Assembly: GCF_900549175.1 (NCBI RefSeq)
Contig: NZ_URNN01000015.1
Coordinates: 1 to 33,666 of the forward strand
Direction of reading: 5' to 3'
Source of the DNA: an uncultured Prevotella sp.
Lineage (GTDB): Bacteria > Bacteroidota > Bacteroidia > Bacteroidales > Bacteroidaceae
DNA: 33,666 bases
Within the stretch, counting starts at the first letter, position 1. Every line of letters begins with the position of its first letter. The position numbers and the translations under genes are program-made. The notes below the pieces were generated by a model. The model was given only the letters and a program-made list of their open reading frames with translations. It was not told the origin of the DNA and ran no database searches. Positions 15,342-24,504 of this stretch are shown piece after piece.

Positions 15342-16460
15342 TTATTTTGTTGCCATCCGTATCACCTCGCGGGCTATCACCGCCGCCGAGTCGGGCAGTG
15401 CCATGCGCAGGACGTTTGCACTGAGTGTTGCGAGACGCGCCTCGTCGTTTACTGTTTCTATGGCCATGCCCAACAGCGTGTCGGGGGCGTCGCAGTCTTT
15501 CACGCAGATGGCGGCGTCACGGTCGGCCAGTGCCATGGCGTTTTTTGTCTGATGGTCTTCGGCCACATTCGGACTCGGCACCAGTATCACGGGCTTGCCT
15601 ATGAGGCAGAATTCGGATATGCTGCTGGCACCGGCACGGCTGACAACAAGGTCGGCGGCGCGGTAGGCCGTTCCCATATCGCCGATGAAGTCGGTCACCG
15701 TCAGGTTGTCGGGCTTGTGGCGTTTCTGCAGTTCGCCGGCAATGGCGGCACTGTAGTATTTGCCCGTCTGCCACACAAACTGTATGCGGGCTGCCTGCTG
15801 CTCCACCAGATCGAGATGCCTCAGCACGCTCTCGTTGACGGTACGTGCGCCGAGACTGCCTCCAACCAAAAGTATCGTCTTCTTTGCGGGGTCGAGTCCG
15901 AGGGCCTTGACTGCCTCCTCACGTGTCATTTTGACATCGAGGAGCGACTGGCGTACGGGGTTGCCCGTCTTCAATATCTTGTCGGCCGGGAAGAAACGCT
16001 CCATGCCGTCGTAAGCCACGCAGATGCGTTCGGCCTTGCCGGCAAGCCGCTTGTTGGTTACACCGGCATACGAGTTCTGCTCCTGTATCAGGCAGGGGAT
16101 GCCCATGGCATGAGCGGCCTCGAGGGTGGCGGCGCTGGCATATCCCCCCACTCCCACGGCCGCCATGGGACGGAAGTCTCTGATGATGCTCTTCACCATG
16201 TGTCTGCTTTTTAGAAAGTCGATGGCCACGCCTATATTGCGCGGCGACCATAGCGGGCGTATCAGCCCGCGGACGGGCAGTCCCTTTATTTCGTAGCCCG
16301 CCGCCGGCACCCGTTGCATCTCCATACGACCCAATGCGCCGACAAACAATATTTTGGCATCAGGGCGTTCGGCCTTGATGGCATTTGCTATTGATACGGC
16401 TGGAAAGATATGTCCTCCCGTACCTCCGCCACTGATGATTATTCTCAATTCGTTGTCCAT
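15342..16460 (-). CDS. murG: Lipid II synthase MurG
   Basis: A 372-aa GT28 glycosyltransferase that moves GlcNAc from UDP-GlcNAc onto lipid I at the inner face of the membrane. The N-terminal glycine loop is ISGGGTGGHIFPAVSIA at residues 8-24, a second loop is GVGGYASAATLEAA, and the C-terminal nucleotide-binding part has LVGGSLGARTVNE and VSRAGASSISEFCLIGKPVILVPSP. All are MurG signatures. A 131-bp gap separates it from ftsW. A TAnnTTTG box within this gap may give it its own promoter. Confidence 0.98.
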   Translation of the reverse strand: MDNELRIIISGGGTGGHIFPAVSIANAIKAERPDAKILFVGALGRMEMQRVPAAGYEIKGLPVRGLIRPLWSPRNIGVAIDFLKSRHMVKSIIRDFRPMAAVGVGGYASAATLEAAHAMGIPCLIQEQNSYAGVTNKRLAGKAERICVAYDGMERFFPADKILKTGNPVRQSLLDVKMTREEAVKALGLDPAKKTILLVGGSLGARTVNESVLRHLDLVEQQAARIQFVWQTGKYYSAAIAGELQKRHKPDNLTVTDFIGDMGTAYRAADLVVSRAGASSISEFCLIGKPVILVPSPNVAEDHQTKNAMALADRDAAICVKDCDAPDTLLGMAIETVNDEARLATLSANVLRMALPDSAAVIAREVIRMATK

Positions 16461-16486
16461 ACCTTATTTAATAAGCATACTAATTG

Positions 16487-16494
16487 CAAAATTA
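16487..16494 (-). promoter_or_regulatory. Possible internal promoter (-7 box) before murG
   Basis: The minus strand reads TAATTTTG, matching TAnnTTTG, 26 bp upstream of the murG ATG in the 131-bp ftsW-murG gap. An ATTG lies upstream, but at a shorter spacing (16 bp) than the usual 19. The rest of the gap has no recognisable feature. Confidence 0.4.
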
Positions 16495-16591
16495 GTAATT
16501 TTCTCCCGTACAATCTAATTTTGGCAATCATTTTTTCAGATTATTCAAAATCCGATTCTTCAACCATCCTTTAACGCTGTCTATGAAAACA

Positions 16592-17923
16592 TTATCTGTC
16601 AGTATCCTCCTCATCTTCATTCTCGACAATCTTCTTTTTCGCTGTGCGGCTCACGCTGAGTATCGCTCCGATATACGCACAGTTGATGATGGTCGACGTG
16701 CCACCCTTGCTTATCAGCGGGAGCGGTTGTCCCGTGACAGGCACGATGCCCACCGCCACAAGCATGTTGAACGTGGCCTGCACCACAAGCAGCAGAGCCA
16801 ATCCCATGGCAAGCAGGGCCGGGAAATAATTCTCGCAACGGCTGGCGATGCGGGCAGTACGGAAAAGCAGGATGATATAGAGGAATACCACGAAAGCAGC
16901 GCCGATGATGCCCAGCTCCTCTATGATGATGGCATAGATGAAGTCGGAAAATGCCTGCGCCAGAAAGTCACGCTCCACAGAATTGCCGGGGCCCTTGCCT
17001 ATGTAGTTGCTCGACACGATGGCAATGTTGGCATGGGCCACCTGCGCGTTCTTGTCAAGGTCATACTTGTCCGGTGTCACCTCCTCACTGTTGAAATCGA
17101 GGATACGGGCCTTCCACGTGTCTGCACGGTGGAACATCTTGGCAAGAAAACCCTCTTTCTTCTTGCCCGTCTCCCCGGCCTCAGCCTCCACCTTGCCGTC
17201 GGCAGTGAGCGTCACCGTGGTCTTGCCGTCGGCAGAAGTCTGTTCGGGAGCCAGCGTTTCCGTCTTGCTCATCTTCTCCGACTTTCCGTCCTTGTCCACA
17301 TCGCCCGCCAGCATGACAAACGACAGTGCAAGCACCGCTATGAGCGTCACCGAGCCCATCAGTTTGCCCAACTGCGACATCGGCACACGCCCCACAAACA
17401 TCATGAGCACCACCACGAAGCATAGAAGCACCGCCGTGGACAGATTTTCAAGCATGATGAGAAATGCCATCGGCGCCGCCAGCCACATGATATACTTGAA
17501 AGCCTTCTTGCCGGTTCCGCTGTCATACTGAGTGGCACTCAGTATCTGAGCCTCGGCAAGTATCATGGAGCCCTTGGCTATCTCCGACGGCTGGAAAGTG
17601 AACCCGGGTATCTCGATGACTCGCTGCGCACCGTTGATGGCCTCGCCGGAGACGAGCACCCACAGCAGCGTGACAAACGAGAACAGCAGCAGGAACGGCG
17701 TCATCAGCTTGAAATACCGGCATGGTATGTTGGTAGTGATCACGGTAACAAACACGCCGAAGATGATCATTCCGGAGTGCTTGATGATGGGAGTGATGAA
17801 GTTGTTGCTCTTGTATGTAAGCCCGCTTGAGGCACTGAACACCTCTACCACACTTATCACGCAGAGAAAGAAGAACACCATCCAGATGACTTTATCACCT
17901 TTGAATATGTTGCCTATTTTCAT
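16592..17923 (-). CDS. ftsW: Septal peptidoglycan polymerase FtsW (SEDS family)
   Basis: A 443-aa polytopic membrane protein that polymerises lipid II with its partner FtsI. Family landmarks are AINGAQRVIEIPGFTFQPSE (about 95-114), NLSTA (160-164), GNSVERDFLAQAFSDFIYAI (313-332), and GQPLPLISKGGTS (398-410). A charged insertion of about 55 residues (roughly 208-264, from GDVDKDGKSEKMSK to GKKKEGFLAKMF), lacking any hydrophobic segment, sits just before the large extracytoplasmic loop, where E. coli FtsW has a short connection. It is 109 bp after murD, with no clear promoter in the gap. Confidence 0.95.
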   Translation of the reverse strand: MKIGNIFKGDKVIWMVFFFLCVISVVEVFSASSGLTYKSNNFITPIIKHSGMIIFGVFVTVITTNIPCRYFKLMTPFLLLFSFVTLLWVLVSGEAINGAQRVIEIPGFTFQPSEIAKGSMILAEAQILSATQYDSGTGKKAFKYIMWLAAPMAFLIMLENLSTAVLLCFVVVLMMFVGRVPMSQLGKLMGSVTLIAVLALSFVMLAGDVDKDGKSEKMSKTETLAPEQTSADGKTTVTLTADGKVEAEAGETGKKKEGFLAKMFHRADTWKARILDFNSEEVTPDKYDLDKNAQVAHANIAIVSSNYIGKGPGNSVERDFLAQAFSDFIYAIIIEELGIIGAAFVVFLYIILLFRTARIASRCENYFPALLAMGLALLLVVQATFNMLVAVGIVPVTGQPLPLISKGGTSTIINCAYIGAILSVSRTAKKKIVENEDEEDTDR

Positions 17924-18032
17924 TACAGAACATTATCACAGCCACCCCACCCCGCCATCTGCCGGACTGGAGATTCATGCGGCTGACTGAGTTTTAAACG
18001 GTTATCAAAATTGTTGCATTTTACAAATGGCA

Positions 18033-19370
18033 TCATTGCGCCGCAGTCACGAGAGCCTTAAACTGTTCGCCGCGGTCTTCCATGTTGCGGAACAGGTCGA
18101 AGCTGGCGCAGCACGGGCTCAGCAGCACCGTATCGCCCGGACGGGCCAGACTGCGGCATGCCTCCACGCAATCGGCCATGGAGTGGGTGTCGCGCACGGG
18201 TATGCCCATATCGTCGAAATTGGCATGCAGCTTCGCGTTGTCGGCACCGAGATAAACCAGTCCGCGGCACTTCTCTGCCACGAGGGGTTTTATAGCCTCA
18301 TAGTCATTACCCTTGTCGCGGCCGCCGATAATGAGCACCACCGGTGTCTTCATGCTCTCCAGAGCATACCGGCAGGCATCCACATTGGTGGCCTTAGAGT
18401 CATTGACATAATGTATGCCGCCAACGATGGCCACCTTCTCCAGACGGTGCTCCACACCAGGGAAAGTGCTCAGTCCGCGACGTATCACCTCGTCGGATAT
18501 GCCGGCCACATCGGCAGCCAAGGCGGCGGCCAGACTGTTGTACAAGTTGTGGCGACCGGAGAGGCTGAGCTCATCCTTGGGCATGGTGAACAGCGATGGA
18601 CGCTCTATCGTGAACTGTCCGTCGGCAGACACATATCCGGCCTCCATCACCTCCTTGCTGTCGGAGAAGGGGCAGAGCATCGACTGAATGTCGTACTTGT
18701 CGAGTTCGCCGCTGATGATGGGGTCGCCGCTCCAGTAGATAAATGCATCGCCGGGCGTCTGGTTACGTATGATGCGCATCTTCGCGTCCGTGTAGTTCTG
18801 CATGCAGTTGTTGTAACGGTCGAGGTGGTCGGGCGTGATGTTGAGCAATATGGCTATATCGGCACGGAAGTCGTACATATTGTCGAGCTGGAACGAACTC
18901 AGTTCTATCACATACCACTCGTGCGGGTCTTCGGCCACCTGCAGGGCGAGCGAACGGCCTATGTTGCCGGCCAGACCCACGTCGAGTCCCGCCTCACGGA
19001 AAATGTGGTAGATGAGCGAGGTGGTGGTGGTTTTGCCGTTGCTGCCGGTGATGCACACCATCTTCGAACGGGTGTACCGTCCGGCAAACTCTATCTCGCT
19101 GATTATGTTCGTGCCCTTTTCCTTTATCTTCACTATCATAGGAGCCGTATCGGGTATGCCCGGACTCTTTATCACCTCGTCGGCATTGAGTATAAGTTCC
19201 TCTGTGTGGCGGCCTTCCTCCCATGCTATATGGTGGTCGTCAAGCACCTTCTTATACTTGTCGCTGATGGCTGACATGTCCGATACGAATACATCGAAAC
19301 CCTCTTTCTGAGCCAGTACGGCCGCTCCGGCACCGCTCTCTCCGGCTCCCAATATAACTATTCTTTTCAT
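18033..19370 (-). CDS. murD: UDP-N-acetylmuramoylalanine--D-glutamate ligase
   Basis: A 445-aa cytoplasmic Mur ligase that adds D-Glu to UDP-MurNAc-L-Ala. The N-terminal Rossmann motif is VILGAGESGAGAAVLA, the ATP loop is ITGSNGKTTTTSLIYH, and the central motif is YVIELSSFQLDNM. The C-terminal substrate region is FPGVEHRLEKV followed by NDSKATNVDA, then LSPCCASFDLFRNMEDRGEQF near the end. These distinguish MurD from MurC, MurE and MurF. It is separated from mraY by 175 bp containing a GC-rich inverted repeat. Confidence 0.98.
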   Translation of the reverse strand: MKRIVILGAGESGAGAAVLAQKEGFDVFVSDMSAISDKYKKVLDDHHIAWEEGRHTEELILNADEVIKSPGIPDTAPMIVKIKEKGTNIISEIEFAGRYTRSKMVCITGSNGKTTTTSLIYHIFREAGLDVGLAGNIGRSLALQVAEDPHEWYVIELSSFQLDNMYDFRADIAILLNITPDHLDRYNNCMQNYTDAKMRIIRNQTPGDAFIYWSGDPIISGELDKYDIQSMLCPFSDSKEVMEAGYVSADGQFTIERPSLFTMPKDELSLSGRHNLYNSLAAALAADVAGISDEVIRRGLSTFPGVEHRLEKVAIVGGIHYVNDSKATNVDACRYALESMKTPVVLIIGGRDKGNDYEAIKPLVAEKCRGLVYLGADNAKLHANFDDMGIPVRDTHSMADCVEACRSLARPGDTVLLSPCCASFDLFRNMEDRGEQFKALVTAAQ

Positions 19371-19380
19371 ATATATATAT

Positions 19381-19545
19381 GAGGCCCCACCCCGGCCCTC
19401 CCCAAGGGGAGGGAGACCGGTGTTAAAGGCTTTGGTTTTAATTTGTTGTTGCTACTGTTGATTATCTGCTCGTTATTGAGATTTGCTTACTTTTAGAGGA
19501 ACCACCCGTCACCCTCCCCTTTTTTTGGGGGCCGGGGTGAGGCCG
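19381..19545. repeat. GC-rich inverted repeat between mraY and murD
   Basis: The left arm (about 19381-19422, GAGGCCCCACCCCGGCCC onward) and right arm (about 19503-19545) are near reverse complements, roughly 80 bp apart. The left arm also contains a compact hairpin, CCCTCCCC-AA-GGGGAGGG. The right arm ends directly at the mraY stop codon and the left arm begins 11 bp from the murD ATG. The element therefore nearly fills the gap within what is otherwise a compact gene cluster. The spacer is AT-rich. It looks like an inserted intergenic repeat and may fold strongly in the dcw mRNA. Confidence 0.75.
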
Positions 19546-20817
19546 CTACCTTATCTTCAACGTTATTATTGTCATTGCCGCCAGAATGATGGTCACAATC
19601 CAGAAGCGGATGGTTATCTTCGACTCGTGCACCACATTGCCCGAGCCCTTCACCAGATAACGGCAGTCAGGGTCGAGCTGGCTGTCCTGCGTGCGGAAGG
19701 CGTCGTGTATGGGCGTGCGGCGGAAGATGCGCTGCTTCACCCCACGACGCTTGCCCATCTTGTAGTACCACACCTGCATCATCACGCTCAGACTCTCCAC
19801 GAAGAATATGCCGCAGAGTATGGGGAGCATCAGCTCCTTGTGGATGATGATGGCGCACACGGCGATGATGCCGCCGATGGTGAGCGAACCGGTGTCACCC
19901 ATGAATATCTGTGCCGGATAAGCGTTATACCACAAGAATCCGATGAGGGCACCCACAAAGGCGCAGATGAACACCACCAGTTCCTGGCTGCCGGGAATGT
20001 ACATGATGTTCAGGTACGAAGCGAACTCAATGTGGCTCGACACATACGCGAAGATGCCGAGAGTGACGCCAATGATGGCCGACACACCGGCACACATGCC
20101 GTCCATACCGTCGTTGAGGTTGGCTCCGTTGCTCACCGCCGTAACCACGAATATGGTCATGATGACGAAGAGTATCCAGCCCGCCGCAGTCTTGTATTTT
20201 CCGCAGAAAGACACCAGTGCCGAATAGTCGAGGTTGTGTCCCTTGACAAACGGGATGGTGGTCTTCAGCGACTTTGTGGCCTCGCTGCGGTGCTTCACCA
20301 CAACCTCCTGTGTCTGCGTCTTCTCTATGGACAGGTTTTCACGTATCGTTGCGTCGGGGCTGAGGTAAAGCACCAGCCCCACGATGAGTCCGAGACCCAC
20401 CTGCCCCACTATCTTGAACTTTCCCTTCAATCCCTCCTTGTCGTGACGGAATATCTTTATGTAGTCGTCGAGACCGCCGAGCACGCCGAGCCACACCGTG
20501 GTGATGATCATCAGTATAAGGTAGATGTTGCGCATACGCCCGAGCAGGATGATGGGCAGCAGGATGGCCACTATTATTATCACGCCGCCCATCGACGGAA
20601 CGCCCGTCTTCTTCACTCCGAACGGGTCGATGGACTTGTCGCGCTGCGTCTCCGTTATCTGTTTCTTTTTCAGGAACTTGATGAATTTCTCGCCGAACCA
20701 CGCAGATATCACCAGCGACAACATCAATGCCAGCAGGGCGCGGAACGAGATGTACGACCAGATGTGCGAACCGGGTATGCCGAACTGGTCAAGAAATCTG
20801 AAAAGATAGTATAACAT
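19546..20817 (-). CDS. mraY: Phospho-MurNAc-pentapeptide translocase MraY
   Basis: A 423-aa polytopic membrane enzyme that makes lipid I from UDP-MurNAc-pentapeptide and undecaprenyl phosphate. Catalytic landmarks are D117-D118 (GGLDDYIK), NLNDGMDG (233-240) and FMGDTGSL (305-312). It is about 60 residues longer than E. coli MraY (360 aa), owing to a loop at about 153-205 and an extended segment at 375-400 (RTQDSQLDPDCRYLVKGSGN). The loop that in E. coli reads PIHHHYE reads PIHDAFR here (369-375). So two of the three conserved His are absent. It ends in the typical VRFWI-like segment (ITIRFWIVTIILAAMTI). It is 30 bp after murE. Confidence 0.95.
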   Translation of the reverse strand: MLYYLFRFLDQFGIPGSHIWSYISFRALLALMLSLVISAWFGEKFIKFLKKKQITETQRDKSIDPFGVKKTGVPSMGGVIIIVAILLPIILLGRMRNIYLILMIITTVWLGVLGGLDDYIKIFRHDKEGLKGKFKIVGQVGLGLIVGLVLYLSPDATIRENLSIEKTQTQEVVVKHRSEATKSLKTTIPFVKGHNLDYSALVSFCGKYKTAAGWILFVIMTIFVVTAVSNGANLNDGMDGMCAGVSAIIGVTLGIFAYVSSHIEFASYLNIMYIPGSQELVVFICAFVGALIGFLWYNAYPAQIFMGDTGSLTIGGIIAVCAIIIHKELMLPILCGIFFVESLSVMMQVWYYKMGKRRGVKQRIFRRTPIHDAFRTQDSQLDPDCRYLVKGSGNVVHESKITIRFWIVTIILAAMTIITLKIR

Positions 20818-20847
20818 TTTCTTTTGTGTTAAGTGTTACTGTGTGTT

Positions 20848-22296
20848 CTATATGAACGATGAAATAACCTCCTTGTCATCGAAGTGGTGTTTCACACCCT
20901 TTATCTCCTGATAGTCCTCATGACCCTTGCCGGCCACGAGTATCACGTCGCCCTTGCGGGCCATCATGCAAGCCGTGCGGATGGCCTCGCGGCGGTCGGC
21001 GTTGGTAAGCACCTTCTTCATCTGCTGGGCGTTCAACCCGGCAAGCATGTCGTTGATGATGTCCTGAGGCTCCTCGAAACGCGGATTGTCACTTGTTATT
21101 ATCACCATGTCGCTCTGCTTCACGGCCTCCTGAGCCATCAGCGGACGCTTGCCCTTGTCGCGGTTGCCGCCCGCACCGCACACGGTGATTACACGTCCCT
21201 TGCCGTCGAGCACCTCGTGTATGGCACCGAGCACATTTTCAAGCGCGTCGGGGGTGTGGGCATAGTCGACAATGGCTGTATATCCGCCCTCCTGAGAGCG
21301 TATCGGTTCGAGGCGTCCGCTCACGCTTTTGAGCGTGCTCATCACCACGAGTATGTCTTCAGGCTGCTTGCCGAGCATCACGGCGGCACCGTAAACGGCC
21401 AGCAGGTTGCTCACATTGAACTTGCCGATGAACTGCACGCCCACCTCGCGGCCATCAACCTCAAGATACATGCCCTCGAAGTGGCACTCTATTATCTTCG
21501 CCTTGAAGTCGGCCATGGTGCGCATCGAGTATGTCTTCACCTTAGCCTTGGTGTTCTGCACCATGAACATGCCGTTCTTGTCGTCGGCGTTGGTAATGGC
21601 AAAGGCATCTTTGGGCAGAGCGTCGAAAAAGGCCTTCTTGGCATCGCGGTAGTTCTCGAAAGTCTTGTGGTAGTCAAGATGGTCGCGCGTCAGATTGGTA
21701 AACAGTCCGCCGGCAAACTTCAACCCGCCGATACGCTTCTGCGCGATGGCATGACTGGAGCACTCCATGAACACGTATTCGCAGCCCGCCTCAACCATGC
21801 GTGCCAAGAGTGTGTTGAGCTCTATCGGGTCGGGCGTGGTGTGGCTGGCCGGTATGGCCTCGTCTTCTATATAGTTGCACACGGTGGACAGCAGTCCGCA
21901 CCGGTGCCCCATCTTGCGGAACATCTTATATAATAATGTGGCTATGGTGGTCTTTCCGTTGGTGCCGGTCACGCCCACGAGTTTCAGCTTTCCCGATGGA
22001 TCGCCGTTGAACAGTGTCGCCACAGGCCCCACCGCACTCTCTGTCGACTCTACCGTAACATAAGTCACCCCGTCTTTCCTGTCCTCCGGCATGTTCTCGC
22101 ACAGCACCGCCGCAGCCCCCATCTCCGTGGCCTTGGCTATGTAGGCGTGACCGTCTGTCAGAGTTCCCTTTATAGCAATGAAAAGATGGCCGGACGCTAT
22201 GCGTCTGGAGTCGATGTTCACTCCCGTTATCTCAACCTCGGCATTGCCTGCAATGCTCAGGGGCTTTATGGTTTTGAGCAACTCACTTAGTTTCAT
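20848..22296 (-). CDS. murE: UDP-MurNAc-tripeptide ligase MurE (meso-DAP type)
   Basis: A 482-aa cytoplasmic Mur ligase that adds the third residue to UDP-MurNAc-L-Ala-D-Glu. The ATP loop is GVTGTNGKTT (108-117). The lysine in YRDAKKAF (K220) matches the carbamylated residue. DNPR at 403-406 is the hallmark of enzymes that use meso-diaminopimelate rather than lysine, as expected for a Gram-negative cell wall. The C-terminal VAGKGHEDYQ is also typical. It follows ftsI after a 43-bp AT-rich gap made of TTAATTA-like units. Confidence 0.98.
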   Translation of the reverse strand: MKLSELLKTIKPLSIAGNAEVEITGVNIDSRRIASGHLFIAIKGTLTDGHAYIAKATEMGAAAVLCENMPEDRKDGVTYVTVESTESAVGPVATLFNGDPSGKLKLVGVTGTNGKTTIATLLYKMFRKMGHRCGLLSTVCNYIEDEAIPASHTTPDPIELNTLLARMVEAGCEYVFMECSSHAIAQKRIGGLKFAGGLFTNLTRDHLDYHKTFENYRDAKKAFFDALPKDAFAITNADDKNGMFMVQNTKAKVKTYSMRTMADFKAKIIECHFEGMYLEVDGREVGVQFIGKFNVSNLLAVYGAAVMLGKQPEDILVVMSTLKSVSGRLEPIRSQEGGYTAIVDYAHTPDALENVLGAIHEVLDGKGRVITVCGAGGNRDKGKRPLMAQEAVKQSDMVIITSDNPRFEEPQDIINDMLAGLNAQQMKKVLTNADRREAIRTACMMARKGDVILVAGKGHEDYQEIKGVKHHFDDKEVISSFI

Positions 22297-22339
22297 ATTC
22301 TTTAATTTATAATTAAAAATTAATAATTAATAATTATGA
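22297..22339. repeat. AT-rich spacer between ftsI and murE
   Basis: The 43-bp gap is composed of overlapping AATTAATAATTA units and ends in AATTATGATTA. The same kind of AT-rich unit fills the ung-DUF3109 gap (6931-6965), and ATTATGATT recurs in the inverted repeats at 7571-7712 and 28258-28312. It may be a remnant of one repeat family. Confidence 0.5.
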
Positions 22340-24487
22340 TTACTCCATCACCAGCACACACTCGGCACCGCGGATGGCCGGACGACCCGCCGCATAGCTT
22401 TGCGACTTCACCTTGCCGCGGCCCTGCACCTTCACCGTCAGTCCGCGGCTTTCGAGCATGTACACCGCATCGCGTGCCCCCATGCCCTTCACGTCGGGCA
22501 CAATGTTGCGCGGTGTGTTCGTCTTAGTCAGCGCCACATCGCCCTGGCGGCGTGCCGCCTTGCCCCATATCGGATTGCCGTAGGCATAGCTGCCTTCCCA
22601 CTGTGTGTCTGTCTTTATGCCGAGCATGCCGAGCACATAGTCGGCAGCCATGATGTTTCCGTTCTTCACGTCGGGAATCATCACCGACGCGGTGTCACGC
22701 GCATCGTCCACACTCATCTTCAGGTGTTTGGCCATCACTCCTTCGGCAATATGGTGGAACACTACACCGCTCATGCCGCCGCCCGATGCCGGCAGCCCCG
22801 ACTTCTCTATGCAGACGATGCAACTGTAACGCGGCTTGTCTGCCGGGAAGAAGCCCGCAAAGCTGAGCCAGTAGTCTACGGTGCCGCTCTTGTATCCGGC
22901 CTTGCCTTTCGACACCTGCGCCGTGCCGGTCTTGCCCGCCACCTTGAACATGTCGGAGCCGGCCTTTTTACCCAACCCCTGGCTGACCACATGCTCCAGT
23001 ATGGTCTGCATGGTCTTGATGGTCTGCGGTTTGGCTATCTGTTCCTTTATCACCTCCGGCGGATATTCCTTTATGGTTTCGCCGTTCTTCATCACCTTCT
23101 TGACGAAGCGCGGCCTCATCATCCGCCCGTTGTTGGCAATGGCGTTGTAGAAGGTAACTGTGTTTATCGGCGCCACCTGAGTCTCATAGCCTATGCTCAT
23201 CCACGCCAGTGCCGTCTTGCTCCAGTTGTCGTACTGTCCGCGGCCGTTCTTGTGCGGACGGCGTATTACGGGCGGCGTGTATCCCACGAGCGGCAGCCGC
23301 AGGTCTTCGCCGATGCCCACACGGTGCAGTCCGTCGACATATTTTTCGGGGTTGTTGAAGTAGAACTTGTCTATCACATAGCTCACGCCGATGTTGCTGC
23401 TCACCTCGAGGGCGCGCGCCACGTTGATGTCCTGATAGCCGCCGCGCCGCCAGTTGTGGTCTTTCATGTCACGGCCGTGCATGGGCATGACGCCACTGCC
23501 GGTGTGTATGACGAAGCTCGTGTCAACCACCCCGTCGTCGAGTGCCACGAGAAACGATGCCACCTTGAACACCGACCCCGGTTCGCAGCGGTGGTTGATG
23601 GCCTTGTTCACCGTCTCGCGGTAGCCGCCGTCGTCACACTTCACCATGTTCACTATTGCCTTGATGTCGCCGGTCTCCACCTCCATGAGTATCACCACAC
23701 CCACGTTGCCGTTAATCTCTTTAAGTTCTTCCACCAGTGCACGCTCCGCCAGGTCCTGCATGCCCACGTCGATGGTGGTCACGATGTCGGCACCGTCATC
23801 GGGCGGCATGATGGGTATGCTCATGAACTTGTTGAGAATCTTACGGCGGTGTATCAGTCCGTTCTTGCCGCGCAGTATCGAGTCGTACGACAGTTCCAGA
23901 CCGAAGCGCGCCGTGTCTTTGGCGCCATACATGTCGCCCACCGTGCGCTGGGCCAGAGAGCCGAACGGGCGGCGGCGCGAGTTGAACTCCTCCCAATGGA
24001 ATCCGCCCTTGTACTTCGACATGTTGAACACCGGCAGCTTCTTCACCTCGGTGAACGTGTTGTAGTCGATGCGCTTCTTCCATATAGGCCAGTTGCGGCT
24101 CATCTTGGCGTGTCCCTTTTCCAGATGCTCCTTGAACTCCTTTGCCGACTTCTGCGGGAATATGTTGTGCAGCCCCTCGCAGATATAGTCGATGCTGTCA
24201 CGCCAGATGGAATCTTTCTTCTCTCCGCCGGCCTTGAAGTCCATGAATATGCGGTATTCGGGTATGCTGCTTGCCATCAGCCGTCCGTCGCAACTCAGAA
24301 TGTTGCCACGGGTGGGCTTCACGCTCAGGCTGTCGCTCTTGAGCCGTGCGGCCACATCCGTCCAATATTCCTTTTTCGCCGACATTATATATACAGCCTT
24401 ACCCAAAATGACCACTCCGGTCAGGGTGAGTGTTATGGCTATCGCCAGATAGCGCGGCATTACTTTTTTACTGTCAAACTTGCTCAT
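22340..24487 (-). CDS. ftsI: Septal transpeptidase (class B PBP, FtsI/PBP3-type) with PASTA domain
   Basis: A 715-aa class B penicillin-binding protein that cross-links septal peptidoglycan and partners FtsW. The N-terminal membrane anchor is at residues 12-35. The dimerisation/pedestal region includes RGNILSCDGRLMASS (60-74). The transpeptidase motifs are S305-V-F-K308, S363-S-N365 and K519-T-G521. An additional C-terminal PASTA domain is at about 658-715 (RNIVPDVKGMGARDAVYMLE onward). E. coli FtsI lacks this domain, but it is found in SpoVD-like and Bacteroidetes homologues. It is 17 bp after the FtsL-like gene, at the standard dcw position. Confidence 0.96.
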   Translation of the reverse strand: MSKFDSKKVMPRYLAIAITLTLTGVVILGKAVYIMSAKKEYWTDVAARLKSDSLSVKPTRGNILSCDGRLMASSIPEYRIFMDFKAGGEKKDSIWRDSIDYICEGLHNIFPQKSAKEFKEHLEKGHAKMSRNWPIWKKRIDYNTFTEVKKLPVFNMSKYKGGFHWEEFNSRRRPFGSLAQRTVGDMYGAKDTARFGLELSYDSILRGKNGLIHRRKILNKFMSIPIMPPDDGADIVTTIDVGMQDLAERALVEELKEINGNVGVVILMEVETGDIKAIVNMVKCDDGGYRETVNKAINHRCEPGSVFKVASFLVALDDGVVDTSFVIHTGSGVMPMHGRDMKDHNWRRGGYQDINVARALEVSSNIGVSYVIDKFYFNNPEKYVDGLHRVGIGEDLRLPLVGYTPPVIRRPHKNGRGQYDNWSKTALAWMSIGYETQVAPINTVTFYNAIANNGRMMRPRFVKKVMKNGETIKEYPPEVIKEQIAKPQTIKTMQTILEHVVSQGLGKKAGSDMFKVAGKTGTAQVSKGKAGYKSGTVDYWLSFAGFFPADKPRYSCIVCIEKSGLPASGGGMSGVVFHHIAEGVMAKHLKMSVDDARDTASVMIPDVKNGNIMAADYVLGMLGIKTDTQWEGSYAYGNPIWGKAARRQGDVALTKTNTPRNIVPDVKGMGARDAVYMLESRGLTVKVQGRGKVKSQSYAAGRPAIRGAECVLVME

Positions 24488-24504
24488 GATGTTCCGATGT
24501 TTTC

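Noticed and set aside
17924..18032. Promoter in the murD-ftsW gap
   Set aside because: No TAnnTTTG box is found on the minus strand; closest match ACAATTTTG lacks the TA.
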